Source of the DNA: Membranipora membranacea
Taxonomy: Eukaryota > Bryozoa > Gymnolaemata > Cheilostomatida > Membraniporidae
DNA length: 64,000 bases
Direction of reading: 5' to 3'
Assembly (NCBI GenBank): GCA_914767715.1
Contig: OU612075.1
Location: 7,130,001-7,194,000, forward strand
Shown here: positions 22,085 to 37,900 of the stretch, in pieces
Numbering within the stretch: position 1 is the stretch's first letter
Layout of the letters: the number at the start of each line of letters is the position of its first letter
Translations under genes and position numbers: made by a program
Notes under the pieces: generated by a model
What the model was told of the DNA's origin: nothing
What the model saw: the letters and a program-made list of their open reading frames with translations, nothing else
Database searches by the model: none

Positions 22085-24300
22085 ATTTATTTTATTTATT
22101 TATTTATTTATTTATTGAGGTTTTCTAAAAGTTTATAATTAAAGCAAATTAAAAATAACTTGTTGACCTCATACACATTAACATAGATACAAAAAATGAC
22201 TTGAATAAGAAGATATAAGTGGTAGGGTGTTACATACTATATAGTGTGTAGGATAATGAAAGCATAGTATCATAAATTGCATGAATAAGATGAAAAAAGA
22301 AAAGAAGAAACAGAAAGTGGCAAACAAAAATACAAGTTAACAACATTAGGTGGGATTAAATGATAATGATTCATGAGGCTTGGTTGATTTAGTTACAAAT
22401 GTATGAAAAATATTTAAAAAGGCTGATTTGCCTAGGTTTGATCTAAATGAGGGTTTAATTATTGCACAGTTGCTACGAAGTGATCGTGTATGTCTGTTTG
22501 ATTTGCTAACGAGATGAAGTATGTGCTTGGATGCACGGCCTTTATGGACCCTCGATTTGACAAAATTGTGAAAAAGAAAATTCCTTCTACTGTGGAGAGT
22601 ATGTAAATTTAGGAGCAAGCGGCCAGATGTGACAGAAAATTGTTTGGGGGCTGAAGTTATGATTCTGATTGCTTTATTTAGCACTTTTTCTAATGTATCT
22701 GAATTTTTGGCTAAACCATCAAGGTACAATGATGAGCAGTATTCTACTATAGGTCTGATCAGTGATTTGTAAGTCTTCAATGAGTTTTCTACTGTCATGT
22801 ATTTTTTTAGTTTTGATAACAAGTAGACCATTTTGTTTGCTTTAGAGGTGGTGGCATTAGCCTGAGGGGTTAAACTAAGTTCTGAATCAAGAATAACTCC
22901 AAGAAGATTGAGTGAATGCTTGGATTCTATTTTCAAATTGTTTATTTGGATTTGATCTTCTACTTTCCTATTTGAGAAAATACAGTATTGAGTTTTGGAT
23001 AAGTTGAGTTGAAGGAGATTGTTTGAATACCAATTCGATACTTCTCTCATCAATGACTCAGATTTATCCATTAAGGTATGGATATCTGTTGCTGTGCAGT
23101 AAATAACGGTGTCATCAGCGTAAGCGAATGCAGTTTTGTGCTTGTTAAGGAGATCATTGATAGCAAGATTGAATAAGATTGGACCTAGAACACTTCCTTG
23201 GGGTACTCCGCATGTAATCGGTAGTGCACTGGACTGATCATGATCAACTTTCATGATTTGGGTTCGATGTGAAAGATAGGATGTAAATAATTTTGTTGTT
23301 GACTCTGCAAAATTTAGTCGCTTTAGAGTGTGGATGAGTTGTCCATGATTTATAGTGTCAAATGCTTTACGTACGTCCAAAGACGTGCACCTATGAAATT
23401 CGGTTGAGGGTTGTCTAGCGTTGTTCTCCAATTTTGTAAAAGAGAAAGTAGTAACTGTTCACTAGAATGGTGCTTACGAAAACCGAATTGTCGATCTGAG
23501 AGTATTCCATGTGTTTCGATAAAGGTCATAATTTGATTTTCCATATCTAGCTCAAACACCTTTGATATGATTGGCAGACTGGAAATTGGTCTGTAATTGC
23601 AAGGGTCTGTTTTATCGCCCTTCTTAAAGAGTGGGGTGACCAGGGCTGTTTTTAGGCAGTCAGGGAATATTGATTTCTTGTAGCATTCGTTAATGATCAG
23701 GGCTATGGGAAGAGCTAATAGGTCTGCAACAATTTGGTACAGGGAAGCTGGAAACATGGATCGATCTTAGGAATAAAAACCGATTGTCCAGCGACCGTGG
23801 TGAAATATCTATTAAGGGCATTTGCCTTGTCAGAGTTTGAGGTGTAGGTAGAGTTTTGATAGCTAATTTTCTCGATTTGATCAGAGGATTTCTTCTTTCC
23901 TGTCAGTGATTTCAGGCAGGTGAAAAAACTTTTTTCATCTTTAGATAACGAGTCATTTATAAAGTCTTTCTTAGCATTCCTAATTTTATTTGTAACAAAG
24001 TTTCGAAACTTGTTGAACTGTTTGACTTGCGCTGTAGCTGGATTAGGTATATCCTTGAATACCCTCTTGTGAAATTTGTTTCTTAAATTGATGAGATGCT
24101 GAATATCAGGGAAAAGCCACTGGTTTTTAGCCCCTCGCACTCTTTTTGTTTTAACTGGAGCATGCTTGTCAATCAGGTCAGAGATAAAGTTTTCGCATAC
24201 AGCATACAGCGAGCAATATATATGAGGGTTTACGATGTCTATGTTAGGTTCGGTATCTGGTGTGAGCTAAGCTCTTTCTATGTTAGATCTGATTTATATT
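22085..24300 (-). mobile_element. 5'-truncated LINE retrotransposon (CR1/L2/Jockey-like)
   Basis: A minus-strand element. Its 3' end (left) is a (TTTA)n run at about 22087-22120, which on the element strand is a TAAA-type tail. The reverse transcriptase reading frame occupies 22346-24270. No endonuclease domain is present, so the 5' half is missing, as is usual for LINE insertions. The right boundary is approximate because no target duplication could be confirmed. It lies between gene A and Phox2, in no gene. Confidence 0.8.
22346..24270 (-). pseudogene. Broken LINE reverse transcriptase
   Basis: Three overlapping reading frames together cover the region before the RT, the RT and the thumb/C-terminal region: about 24270-23760, 23757-23395 and 23431-22346. 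Two frameshifts, near 23760 and 23395, break it. Visible motifs are KKGDKTDPCNYRPISSL (RT motif 1-2 region), LDVRKAFDTINH (motif A), CGVPQGSVLGP at about 23212-23180 (motif B) and FAYADD at about 23128-23111 (motif C, the catalytic Asp pair). The order and motif B wording fit CR1/L2/Jockey-type non-LTR elements. Upstream residues AKNQWLFPDIQ and SLTGKKK also fit the linker of such elements. It cannot make one intact protein as it stands, and no endonuclease domain is seen. Clade assignment is by eye. Confidence 0.85.
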
Positions 24301-26273
24301 GTCACATTGTTGGTCTTGTTCAGCATTTGGTTGCAAGAAGAGACAGGAGTGAGGTATGCTACGTGAGTGACTCTGATCAGATTATTAATAACTGATAAAA
24401 AAATTCAGTGTAGCCAAGTGTGGACAACTCTCAGATGCCACAGCTGCCAGATGCGACAGATCCAACACTATTAAAAATGTTGGATCTCAGCTAGGTTTTA
24501 AAGGCACCTGATTGGTCAACCTCAACATATGTCATAACTAATGGTGGATGGCCGGGGAAGAAGATACTCCTTACATTTTGAGAGCTCATATAACTCCATT
24601 CAAAGCTACTGGCTAGATGTTTTGATGCCACAACTCTCTATTTAAATTTTTGACTGGTGGCCCTGCTGGGCAAAGCCCAGCTGTGTCAGCAGCGTTCAAA
24701 CACAATAGCTATAGTTACTTAGTCTTGTCAAGCGGTGATAAAAACATAAAGAGTGGCCACTTGACTAATAGTTACATTGCCCCAAGTTGGCCAAACGTCA
24801 TTTCTAAAATCTCTCACAGCAAATCTGTCTTGCACATTGTTGGTGCAGGGACTGAAACTGGCTTTTCACATCTTGTTCTTCTTTTTTACGCTCCATGCCG
24901 ATCTAACAAATAACAATCTGCTGAAAACCCTAACTTAAACATACAAAGGAACAATTTATGTATGATAAGTCAGGGGTAGCTTGGGTAAATCGTTCAAACC
25001 CGCCCTCAAATCTAAAGAGCAGCCAGTTGGTGTACAGCTCTCAAAAGGTAAAGGGCAGACAACCTCTTTATTGCTGTACACAAAAGGTTCAGTAACAAAC
25101 AATATTCATGGTTTCTTCATGATAGAAACAGATTTCAATATTCACATAATCAATGTGCCTTCTGACCCAAAAGCTCTTGGTCTCATCAGTCAGTCCACTA
25201 TTATTGGGCAAAATATCCCAAACCAAACATTCTATTCAGGCATATCCTCAGTGTTTCATCAATTATTTTCACTTTCACTATTTGTTTCACATAGTCTAGC
25301 TTGCTCTTGGGTCCTTTGAACTATGATTAATAATGTTCATAACATAATATACCATATTATATTGTAAACAGTACCATGGTTCAGTTGTAAATGCAAAACG
25401 GTGGCTTTGAATTAAGTCTTACCAAAAATACTCGAAGCCTGACATACTGGGTACAATATTTGAACTAACTGTAGCTTATTTGATTAGCAACGATCATCGA
25501 GGAAATTCCATCAATACTAACTAAATCAACTCGGACCCTTGAGGATGGAAACAGTTGGGTCACCACATCTGACTTACTTATTCAAGATTGGTGTGTAAGT
25601 ATATGTAAAGGTCATACAGTTTCACTCTCAAGGTTTGTAATGATTTTTGTAAACACTTTGTAATAATAATTTTTTTATTGTATTGAGGTGGTTGCACTGA
25701 AGGCTGAATTTTCAATGAACGCAAAAAAATAATATGATTAGAATAATGTCAAATGAAAACAAAAAACAACAAAATGATTGTAATAAATAATAAATATTTG
25801 AAAATAATAGATATTATATTGCATTTTTATAGAAAATAAATACTCCTAGTTGGTGGTCTATAATTCTGTTCAATGGACATTGAAAAGCATTGTTTACCCA
25901 TTGAATGAATCAGCAATAACTGCTGGAAGACGTGATATACAAAATGTGAATTTTCCGAAATGGGAGACCATACTGCCAATCGGGTGAGTCCAAACTACAA
26001 TTTTATTACAATCATGACATGACTTTCTAACTACTAGGGGAATTTGCAAAATTCCTCCACCTCCAAATAATCTGCGGCTAAAGGAATCTGCAGTTGAGAT
26101 GAGACAGGTCAGAAAAACTATACCCAGGTTTTTTTAATTCACATTTGAATCTAGAGTATAGAGTATAGTAATGTAATAGTATAGAGTAAGGAAATGAATC
26201 AATAGTCCCCTTCAGTCAGCATTTAAAGACTAAAAGTCTGGTGGCTGCTCATCTCACACACAAACAAGTCCTT
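24301..26273. other. Intergenic DNA between the LINE and Phox2
   Basis: No exon was recognised. It contains a repeat of about 190 bp (24483-24675) that recurs inverted at 40975-41165, and a segment near 25362-25455 that resembles 17904-17990 (ttgtaaac ... gcaaaac-gtgg ... gcctgacatact). The 3' UTR and poly(A) site of Phox2 must lie here, on the minus strand just below 26274. Confidence 0.4.
24483..24675 (+). repeat. Dispersed repeat of about 190 bp, copy 1
   Basis: Read left to right it contains ggatctcagctaggttttaa, cacctgattggtcaac, gagctcatataactccat, tagatgttttgatgccacaa and ctctctatt. All are found in the same order on the opposite strand at 40975-41165. No terminal inverted repeat or tRNA head was seen, so its class is unknown. 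Confidence 0.8.
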
Positions 26274-30964
<4,691 letters not shown>

Positions 30965-32279
30965 ATTTAGAAGCTGCAGATGATCCCTTTATTATTATTT
31001 TCATTCAATGATAATGTAATTTTCTTATTAACAAATCTAATAGCTTTTCGACAGAATGAATTATGTTGAAAATTACGAGTCCATTAAATCCAATATTATG
31101 TGAGCTATCAGATTAGGGGTTGGAGGCTGACACTGATATCTGATGTGCCTGTACGCCACTAATTTAGTTAAATGCGATGACAATTAGCGGTAACTTAGTT
31201 TTAAAGGAACAGCGGAGAGGCAAAACAAGGCAATTTGGAAAATTTGAGCATCTGTCCAATATCGTTCTTTACGATCATTTTGTGTGCCTGTCAAGAGGCC
31301 TCTTTGTATTATCATATCTGAACAAGGAGCCAGGTCACCATTTGTTACATTAAAATATTTATGAGCAGATTTTGACATAAAATATTTTCACTTAACAAAA
31401 AGAAAATTGATTTTGATATTTCTTCTTCTTACCCTTTAGCTTCACAGTGTATCTGCCCCGAAAACTGATCTATTTGTCGAAACATCAGCCACAAAAATCG
31501 AGTTGTGACGGTGCCCCTTGAATTGCCCCTCACTTCTACTCCCCAAATTAATGTCCCTCCCCGTATAACAATATTGACTAATTGAGGTAATTAGATTAGT
31601 AATGATGATCTGCCTTCTGTATTGTTGCTGTATCGTTGCTGTGTGGATGAGGCTACTTTTACCCGTGGCACGCTCCAGTTTTTGTTATTGTCTCACAATT
31701 CAAGCATTAAAATGGCACTTGCGCGGAATCTTGGCAAAAAATCGCAGCCAATTCTGACAGAATCATTATCTCAATCTGGCACGCTTGCAAGATCTTTTAT
31801 AGATTTAGAGATACTTAAATTGTTCATCAACCTGATCGATTAAAAAAAGGAAGTTTTTTTGCCGAAAATCTAATATTTTAATTGAAAGTCTTTGAGGTGT
31901 GTTGGAGCAGGGTCATAATAATGGCTGTGATTGTGTCATTATCTTAGTTGTAGGCAATCATTTTACTGATTCACTCTAGCGTCTCAAATAATTTTATGTG
32001 CTTGGTGATATTCTATTATCAATGACTTGTTCCTTTTGCTTGTGAACCTTAGATTCCCAGCAAAAAAAACATTTCCGTTTTTGGACAGAAGCAACACCAA
32101 GTCTTTTTACAACAAGGGAAAAACTTTATTAACAGCTTTGCACATCATAAATTCATAAATTTACAATAATATAAGTTTTAAAACATTGCTGTCTAAATCC
32201 TATAATAACTAAATCAAAAACTAATACTAAATAGCAAAACTGCCATGTGCCATGAAGGTATGATTGCATACAATAGTTC

Positions 32280-32610
32280 ACTGATATAGGACAATGTTGA
32301 GGATGGGCATATGGCAGTAAGAGCCTTGATATGTTGGAGAGATAGTGACAATCACAGTGTTGTTGTTAGAATGTAGCCGCTGTTTTAAATCACTATACAC
32401 ATACAGTATAAAAACTATGTGATTATCCCCTGGTTCTGGCATAAATGTGACTTTATTTTCTTCAAATTCAATACAGCCTGACTGGAAAAAAAATGATCTG
32501 ATATGAAGCTTGGGTATGTGTAGCAGTCATTTCACTGACGTTGTACAATGTTGAGGGTTTTGAGGCATATGGCAGTAAGAGGTTGATAGTTTTGAGAGAT
32601 AGTGACATAA
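32280..32610. repeat. Direct duplication, copies about 250 bp apart
   Basis: The string acaatgttgagg, then gcatatggcagtaagag, then ttgat and gagagatagtgaca, occurs at about 32291-32350 and again at about 32545-32608. Similarity extends upstream through ttcactga. Copies have diverged. Confidence 0.7.
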
Positions 32611-33474
32611 ATGCCCTAGAGGCTACCCTAATTATAGGGAAGGAGGTGCGCTTAGGCCGTATCAAGTAGACGAGAAACAATGACACAATAATACTCAGAG
32701 TAAAAGATCAAATACCAGCAATATGTTCTCCTGCTAAATTATTCCACTTGTCAATATCGCTTATGACTAGCTGACAGTTTTGGATTTTTACTTCCCATCC
32801 TACTGATGATAAAATTTGTATACTCCAGTTATAAGTAGAGTATCCCTGGTGGAAATTAAGAGCTGATTTTTTTACATCAACTAGAAGTGTTATAGTTTTG
32901 TATTCTAAACAAAACATGAATCACAAGGGGGGTTTATTGGAGATTCAACCAGGTAACACAGGAAGGACAACTTATTCTTTCATATCTATCCTCGAAAAAA
33001 CTGAATGTTAGAGAAATCTTAAGCAATCCTGGTGTTTATTGGGATCTGTCACAATGAAGGGCAAAGATTGACATTCAAAGACTTGTTGACATCTCTTCAT
33101 TTGACAAATGTCTGTTAGAAGCTACCAAGTTCCATATGCAAATAATTTGTTGATGATGCTAGGAAGACTATAGAACCGATTTGTACATTGTACATACAAT
33201 GGAAAAGATACGGCTGTCAGTGGAGTACATTGTGGTCCCATCAAAACTAAAAACTAATTTAGAAATTTGCAATTAAACATTCAATGGTCGAAATTCCAGT
33301 TGCAAGCAAAATGATGGGATTAAAAGAAACTGGAATTTCTCACAATTTGATGAGTAATACCATAGACATGGCATTTTGTCTACGAGTAATACACACAGAG
33401 AGGTGCATTGAGACCATGACAGGTCATTACCGACATCAAGCTTAGAATGGTCTCATTAGAGGTGACAGTTTGAA

Positions 33475-33960
33475 CTGTGAGTAATCGTAATTACATAAAC
33501 TCAATCTAAGTTTTAGTGGTCTGAAGGTGGTCTGAGGAAGACTGACGTACATGTGTTTTATTTGCTTGGTTCATTTTCAGTGACAGAATAATAGAATCAT
33601 GGGTATACGATGGGGGAGGGGGGGGGGCTTTTTGGGAACAGCAGATCAAGAAAATTGACCTGTGAGTAAACTTAATTATAAAACTCAATCTAAGTTAGAG
33701 TTCTGAGACGTGGGGAGGGGGAGGCAGTTCTCCTACATGTACGCTTACTTCACTTGGTTAGACAGGATAACACAATCAAGGTAGTTCCGAGATGAGGAGA
33801 GAGAGTGGGGGAGGGGGGGGGGACATTTCTCCTACTCATACATTTCCTTTGCTTGATTTGACAGGATAATACTAATGAAAGTGGGATTAGATGGAGGGGG
33901 GGGGGACAGCGGATCAGCATAACTTAGACTAAGAGAATCAACAATTTTATGGGATTATTA
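33475..33960. repeat. Degenerate tandem array with G tracts, three to four units
   Basis: Units of roughly 110-190 bp each carry some of: aaactcaatctaagtt, tcctac/gacgtacatgt, tttgcttggtt, gacaggataat/gacagaataat and a long G tract (near 33610, 33815 and 33895). The order is kept but unit length drifts. No coding content. The G tracts could form quadruplex structures. Confidence 0.65.
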
Positions 33961-34916
33961 GAGGTCCGTGAGATTTTGAAGCAATATCGTTGTTGGAATT
34001 TGTTAATTATGGTATTTATTGCAGTTTAACAAAATGACTATAAAATAATTATATAATGAATGGCGACGTTACTCATATCTGGTATAATTTAAATAATCAT
34101 GAACAGCACCTCGATATCAAAAACTATACATAGTATAGTTATAGTCTATATGCATTAGATATTCCTACATTTTGTTGAGCAGTGAAAATATAATAAAGAA
34201 TAAACGTTAGATTTCTATTTTAGTCAAAATCTCATGATCTTTCCATGCATGAGTAAAACTTTCTACTTTCAGAAACCTCAGTGACTTTGATGTGAATTAC
34301 TCAATAAGATCCGCTTTATTTGCACTGATACTTAACAAACAAGCATTTTGGAACAACAATATCAGCTCAACTTAACTGAAACATTTTTAAATCTGAGCAT
34401 TTTTCTGGCATAGATGATAACAGGAATGAAAAATGTAGGTACCTCAAATAATCAATCCCCTCCCTTGAATGGAAAAGACAAATCCAGCAATGCCAAAATT
34501 ATAAAAGAAAGGAAGACACAACATAATGATGAGAAACTTTGTTCAAAAACATTATAATAAAGGTTCTGATTTGATAGTTCCGAAAGTTGATCAGTAGGCA
34601 GAAAATCTACTTGAATGAATATGAAATACTGGTTGTTGGCAGCATGCCAAAGTTACAAATTCACCATCAATAAACAGGATAGCATAAAAGGATTTAGCCT
34701 GGGCAGACTGTCAGGTGAGGGAGGAGTCCCCCCACCCACCCCAAGCCTGTCCAGGCTAACTAAGATTGCTCTGCCTTCATCCTATATAGTGGTGTGATCG
34801 ATATGTTCTTTCCCTTTATGAAATCAAGAAGTAACTAGGATATAAACATGATTGGCACATTTCTGTACACCTTGTGTATGTAGTAAATGGATTTTATCAT
34901 TTTCTGGCTAAGCTTT

Positions 34917-37900
34917 TCATAAGGAAGCGGCCTCGAAGCCTAAAGTCACCCTAAAGTGAGGTTTGTAGAGCTTCCAAGTTTTCTCTTTGTGAGGATTGTC
35001 CAAGTCTTCCCGTCCCAGCACCAACCTAGAATATAATATTCAAAAATCATTTTTATCATGCCACCAAATTGGCCTAAATTAGGGATGTGAAGAAACGAGT
35101 TATCTGAGCAAAGTTTTTCTTTATGGTAATTGAGAAGATAACTCCAAATTGCTTGGTTCAAAATAAAATTGTGATGAATGCGTGTACACAGTCATTTTCA
35201 TACTTGTATGCTTGTAGTTAAGCATAGCGACAGAAGGGATAAGGATTGGGTTAGAATCTTTCTCAAATTTTATAAGTTGAGGAGGATTTAGGTTTTGGAA
35301 AACCTGACCCAACCGCAATGGCAAAAAGTCAGCTTCCAATAGCAAAACACAATAGGCAACCCAGACTTGTGGCACTGCTTTCGCATCACAGCGTCGATCT
35401 GTAACAAGTGCAGTCATCCCCTCCTCAGAAAGAGTATTATTGGCGATTGATATGTTTTCTACTCACTCATTATTATCGATGAATGAAGTGTTGAACCAGA
35501 AGAACCACGGACAGTCATCATAGTCACATGGTATATTAGAGGTAGCCTCAAATCTCACTTTAACATCTCCTGCTAGTACCGGCGAGTTGATGAGGGTGGC
35601 AGTGATTGTGCTCGTCTCTCGCTCGAATATTGTCTAAAAGAACACAGGCTAAATGTTTTTAGAAATTTTGATAAAGATAGATGTTGGGATCTTTGATGCT
35701 CTTGGCATTCAGAAGGATGGAACATTATAATGGTTTCCAAATCTCTGTGTTCTTCTAATGTGTTATAGGAGCACTCTGTATATTAAGAAAACGCAGTATT
35801 AAGTCGCTTGTGCAATGGAAGCATTAGAAACTAAAACATTAGCAAGACATCAGTGAAACTTGTTAGCTTCTCACACACACTAAAGCTAACTAGCCAAAGT
35901 GACAAAGTTCTGAACAGCTTGAACACTATACATTACCATCACTCTCTGAAATTTTGTTCGAAAGACATGAACATAATGTTAAATATATACAATGTATAGG
36001 AAGAGAGGAAGCGACTCTTTATATCTGTTAGTGGTGTGAGTGTGATACTCCTTCGACAATTCAAAAGGGACAAAAATCAGATCAAGCCTATAGCATTATG
36101 GTAAGGACCAATATTGGTCTAACAGCGCACTCATCATTTTTGACAGCCAGGTTTTGTGGCAACTGTGGGCTATTGCATTGAGAAAAACATATCTTTGTGG
36201 TTGTACTGGCCAAGTAATAAAGGTTTCAACTCCTAGCTATGAATATTTGGTGTTAGCTCACAGTTTGTAAGGACAATAATATTATGACAATACAATTTAG
36301 TTGCTGACGACATATACACTACACCGTCTACTTACAGTACAGTTTGTATCTGTGCCGAATCTAGCTTCATAAATCAATTCACCTGCAACTAGGAACTTGA
36401 CTATCAAGTCTCTTCCATCGCCAGTTCCAATACCTGCAAGCAGAATGAATCACATCACGCTTGTACAAACTCTTTGTTACAAACTGAATTCTAATAATAA
36501 GAAACTAGACACCTTCACTCGGCAAATCTTTGGTGATACAAACTTTTCTAAAACGATCTCTCCGATTTCTAACGCTGTAAAACTGAAAAGCAAGATTGGT
36601 CATCTATCAATTTGTCGTGATACACAAAGTATCTGCCAAAATACGCAGGAGGTCTTAGTGCTAGGCAGCCCGTCTTTACAAGCTTTGTTTGGGGGGGGGG
36701 AGACCGAACATCCACCCACCAACAAAGCTTGCCAGGACAGGTACTGATGGCCAACAGGCTGCTCATATTGAGGTGCTCAATAATCAGAGTAGGTGATTTT
36801 GAATTTGTGCGCCATTAACCTCCACATACTGTCAGAGCACTCGTACTAAGCTTACCTTTGAGACCTGATACTGAGATCTTTATAGGTTTGATAGGAACTT
36901 CATCAGGCACTTTACCCGCATGCTGGGTTAACATCTTCTCAAAATAATTCACATATCTGCAAAACGTCAAATAAAACAAATTATGAGTTATTACTTGCTC
37001 CCATAGTTTTTTTAATATCTATCAAGCAACTCTCACTGATATGCTAAAGGCTTATTTTTCTTTCTTGCCCATTTGTTTTCAGGCAATATTCTGGGTTATT
37101 CTTCTTCAATATTGAACATGCAATGAGCACTGCTTCACCATTTACTAGGCTCAATACATTTTTCTCGTCAAGACATAAACAATTATCAGTAGTTTTCAAA
37201 CAAATTGAGACTACTCCAATGGGTAGTTTGAGGGAAGGGTCAAAAGCTGTTTGGCTGTGAGTTAATATCGTACCACTTAGATCATGTTTGATCGATTTGC
37301 CTGTATGTTGAGTTGCTTCCCTCGACTGGTCACGCATAACCAGTGGAGGGGGAGCAACTCCAAATTCAGGCAAGTTGCTCAAACATGATCTAGGTTCCAC
37401 CATGATCATAGATTTTCAGGCACTTGGCAACTGGACCATTTTTAATACCAGATGGGTGGTTGAGAGATATTTTGGTCTGACCTTGCATTGCTATCTTAAT
37501 CTTATTTTATTTGGTGATGTCATTGATATCAAACAAGTGACACGTTTAGAATAAAACAAAAAAAAAACTAATGTGACAGCTCCTGCTCAATGGTTCGCAA
37601 GCCAGCAAAGGCCAAAATATCCATCCAGGATGCATGTTACAACCATCGACTATGGTCAATTACATACCTGCTTTGGCTGGGAGTCTCCACTCCCTGGAAC
37701 TTTGACCCTACACTGAGGTCAGTTCTACGACTGGCAAAATAATCCAGAGCGTCATCAGCACTGGTGAATGCAGCACAGTGTAACAACCAAGTACATATCA
37801 TAGTACCAGTACGCCCCTTACCACCTGCCGGAAATATACATTAAAACTATAAAGTGTTTGTGAATGAATCAGGTTTTATCTATCATGCTAGAGTTCTCAG

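Larger units (their letters stand above)
30965..34916. other. Region between Phox2 and VSP
   Basis: Upstream of Phox2 and downstream of VSP, both on the minus strand. It must hold the Phox2 promoter and 5' UTR and the VSP 3' UTR. I see no exon. Repeats inside are the duplicated segment at 32280-32610 and the G-tract array at 33475-33960. A TTTATT at about 34314 (AATAAA on the minus strand) is one possible VSP poly(A) signal. A weakly palindromic G/C-rich segment lies at 34696-34760. Confidence 0.4.

Noticed and set aside
22346-23431. Intact gene for a reverse transcriptase-like protein
   Set aside because: It is the last third of a LINE reading frame separated from the preceding parts by frameshifts.
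24650-25319. Two open frames of about 90-110 codons between the LINE and Phox2
   Set aside because: The first overlaps a dispersed repeat; neither has splice signals, domain motifs or composition of real protein.
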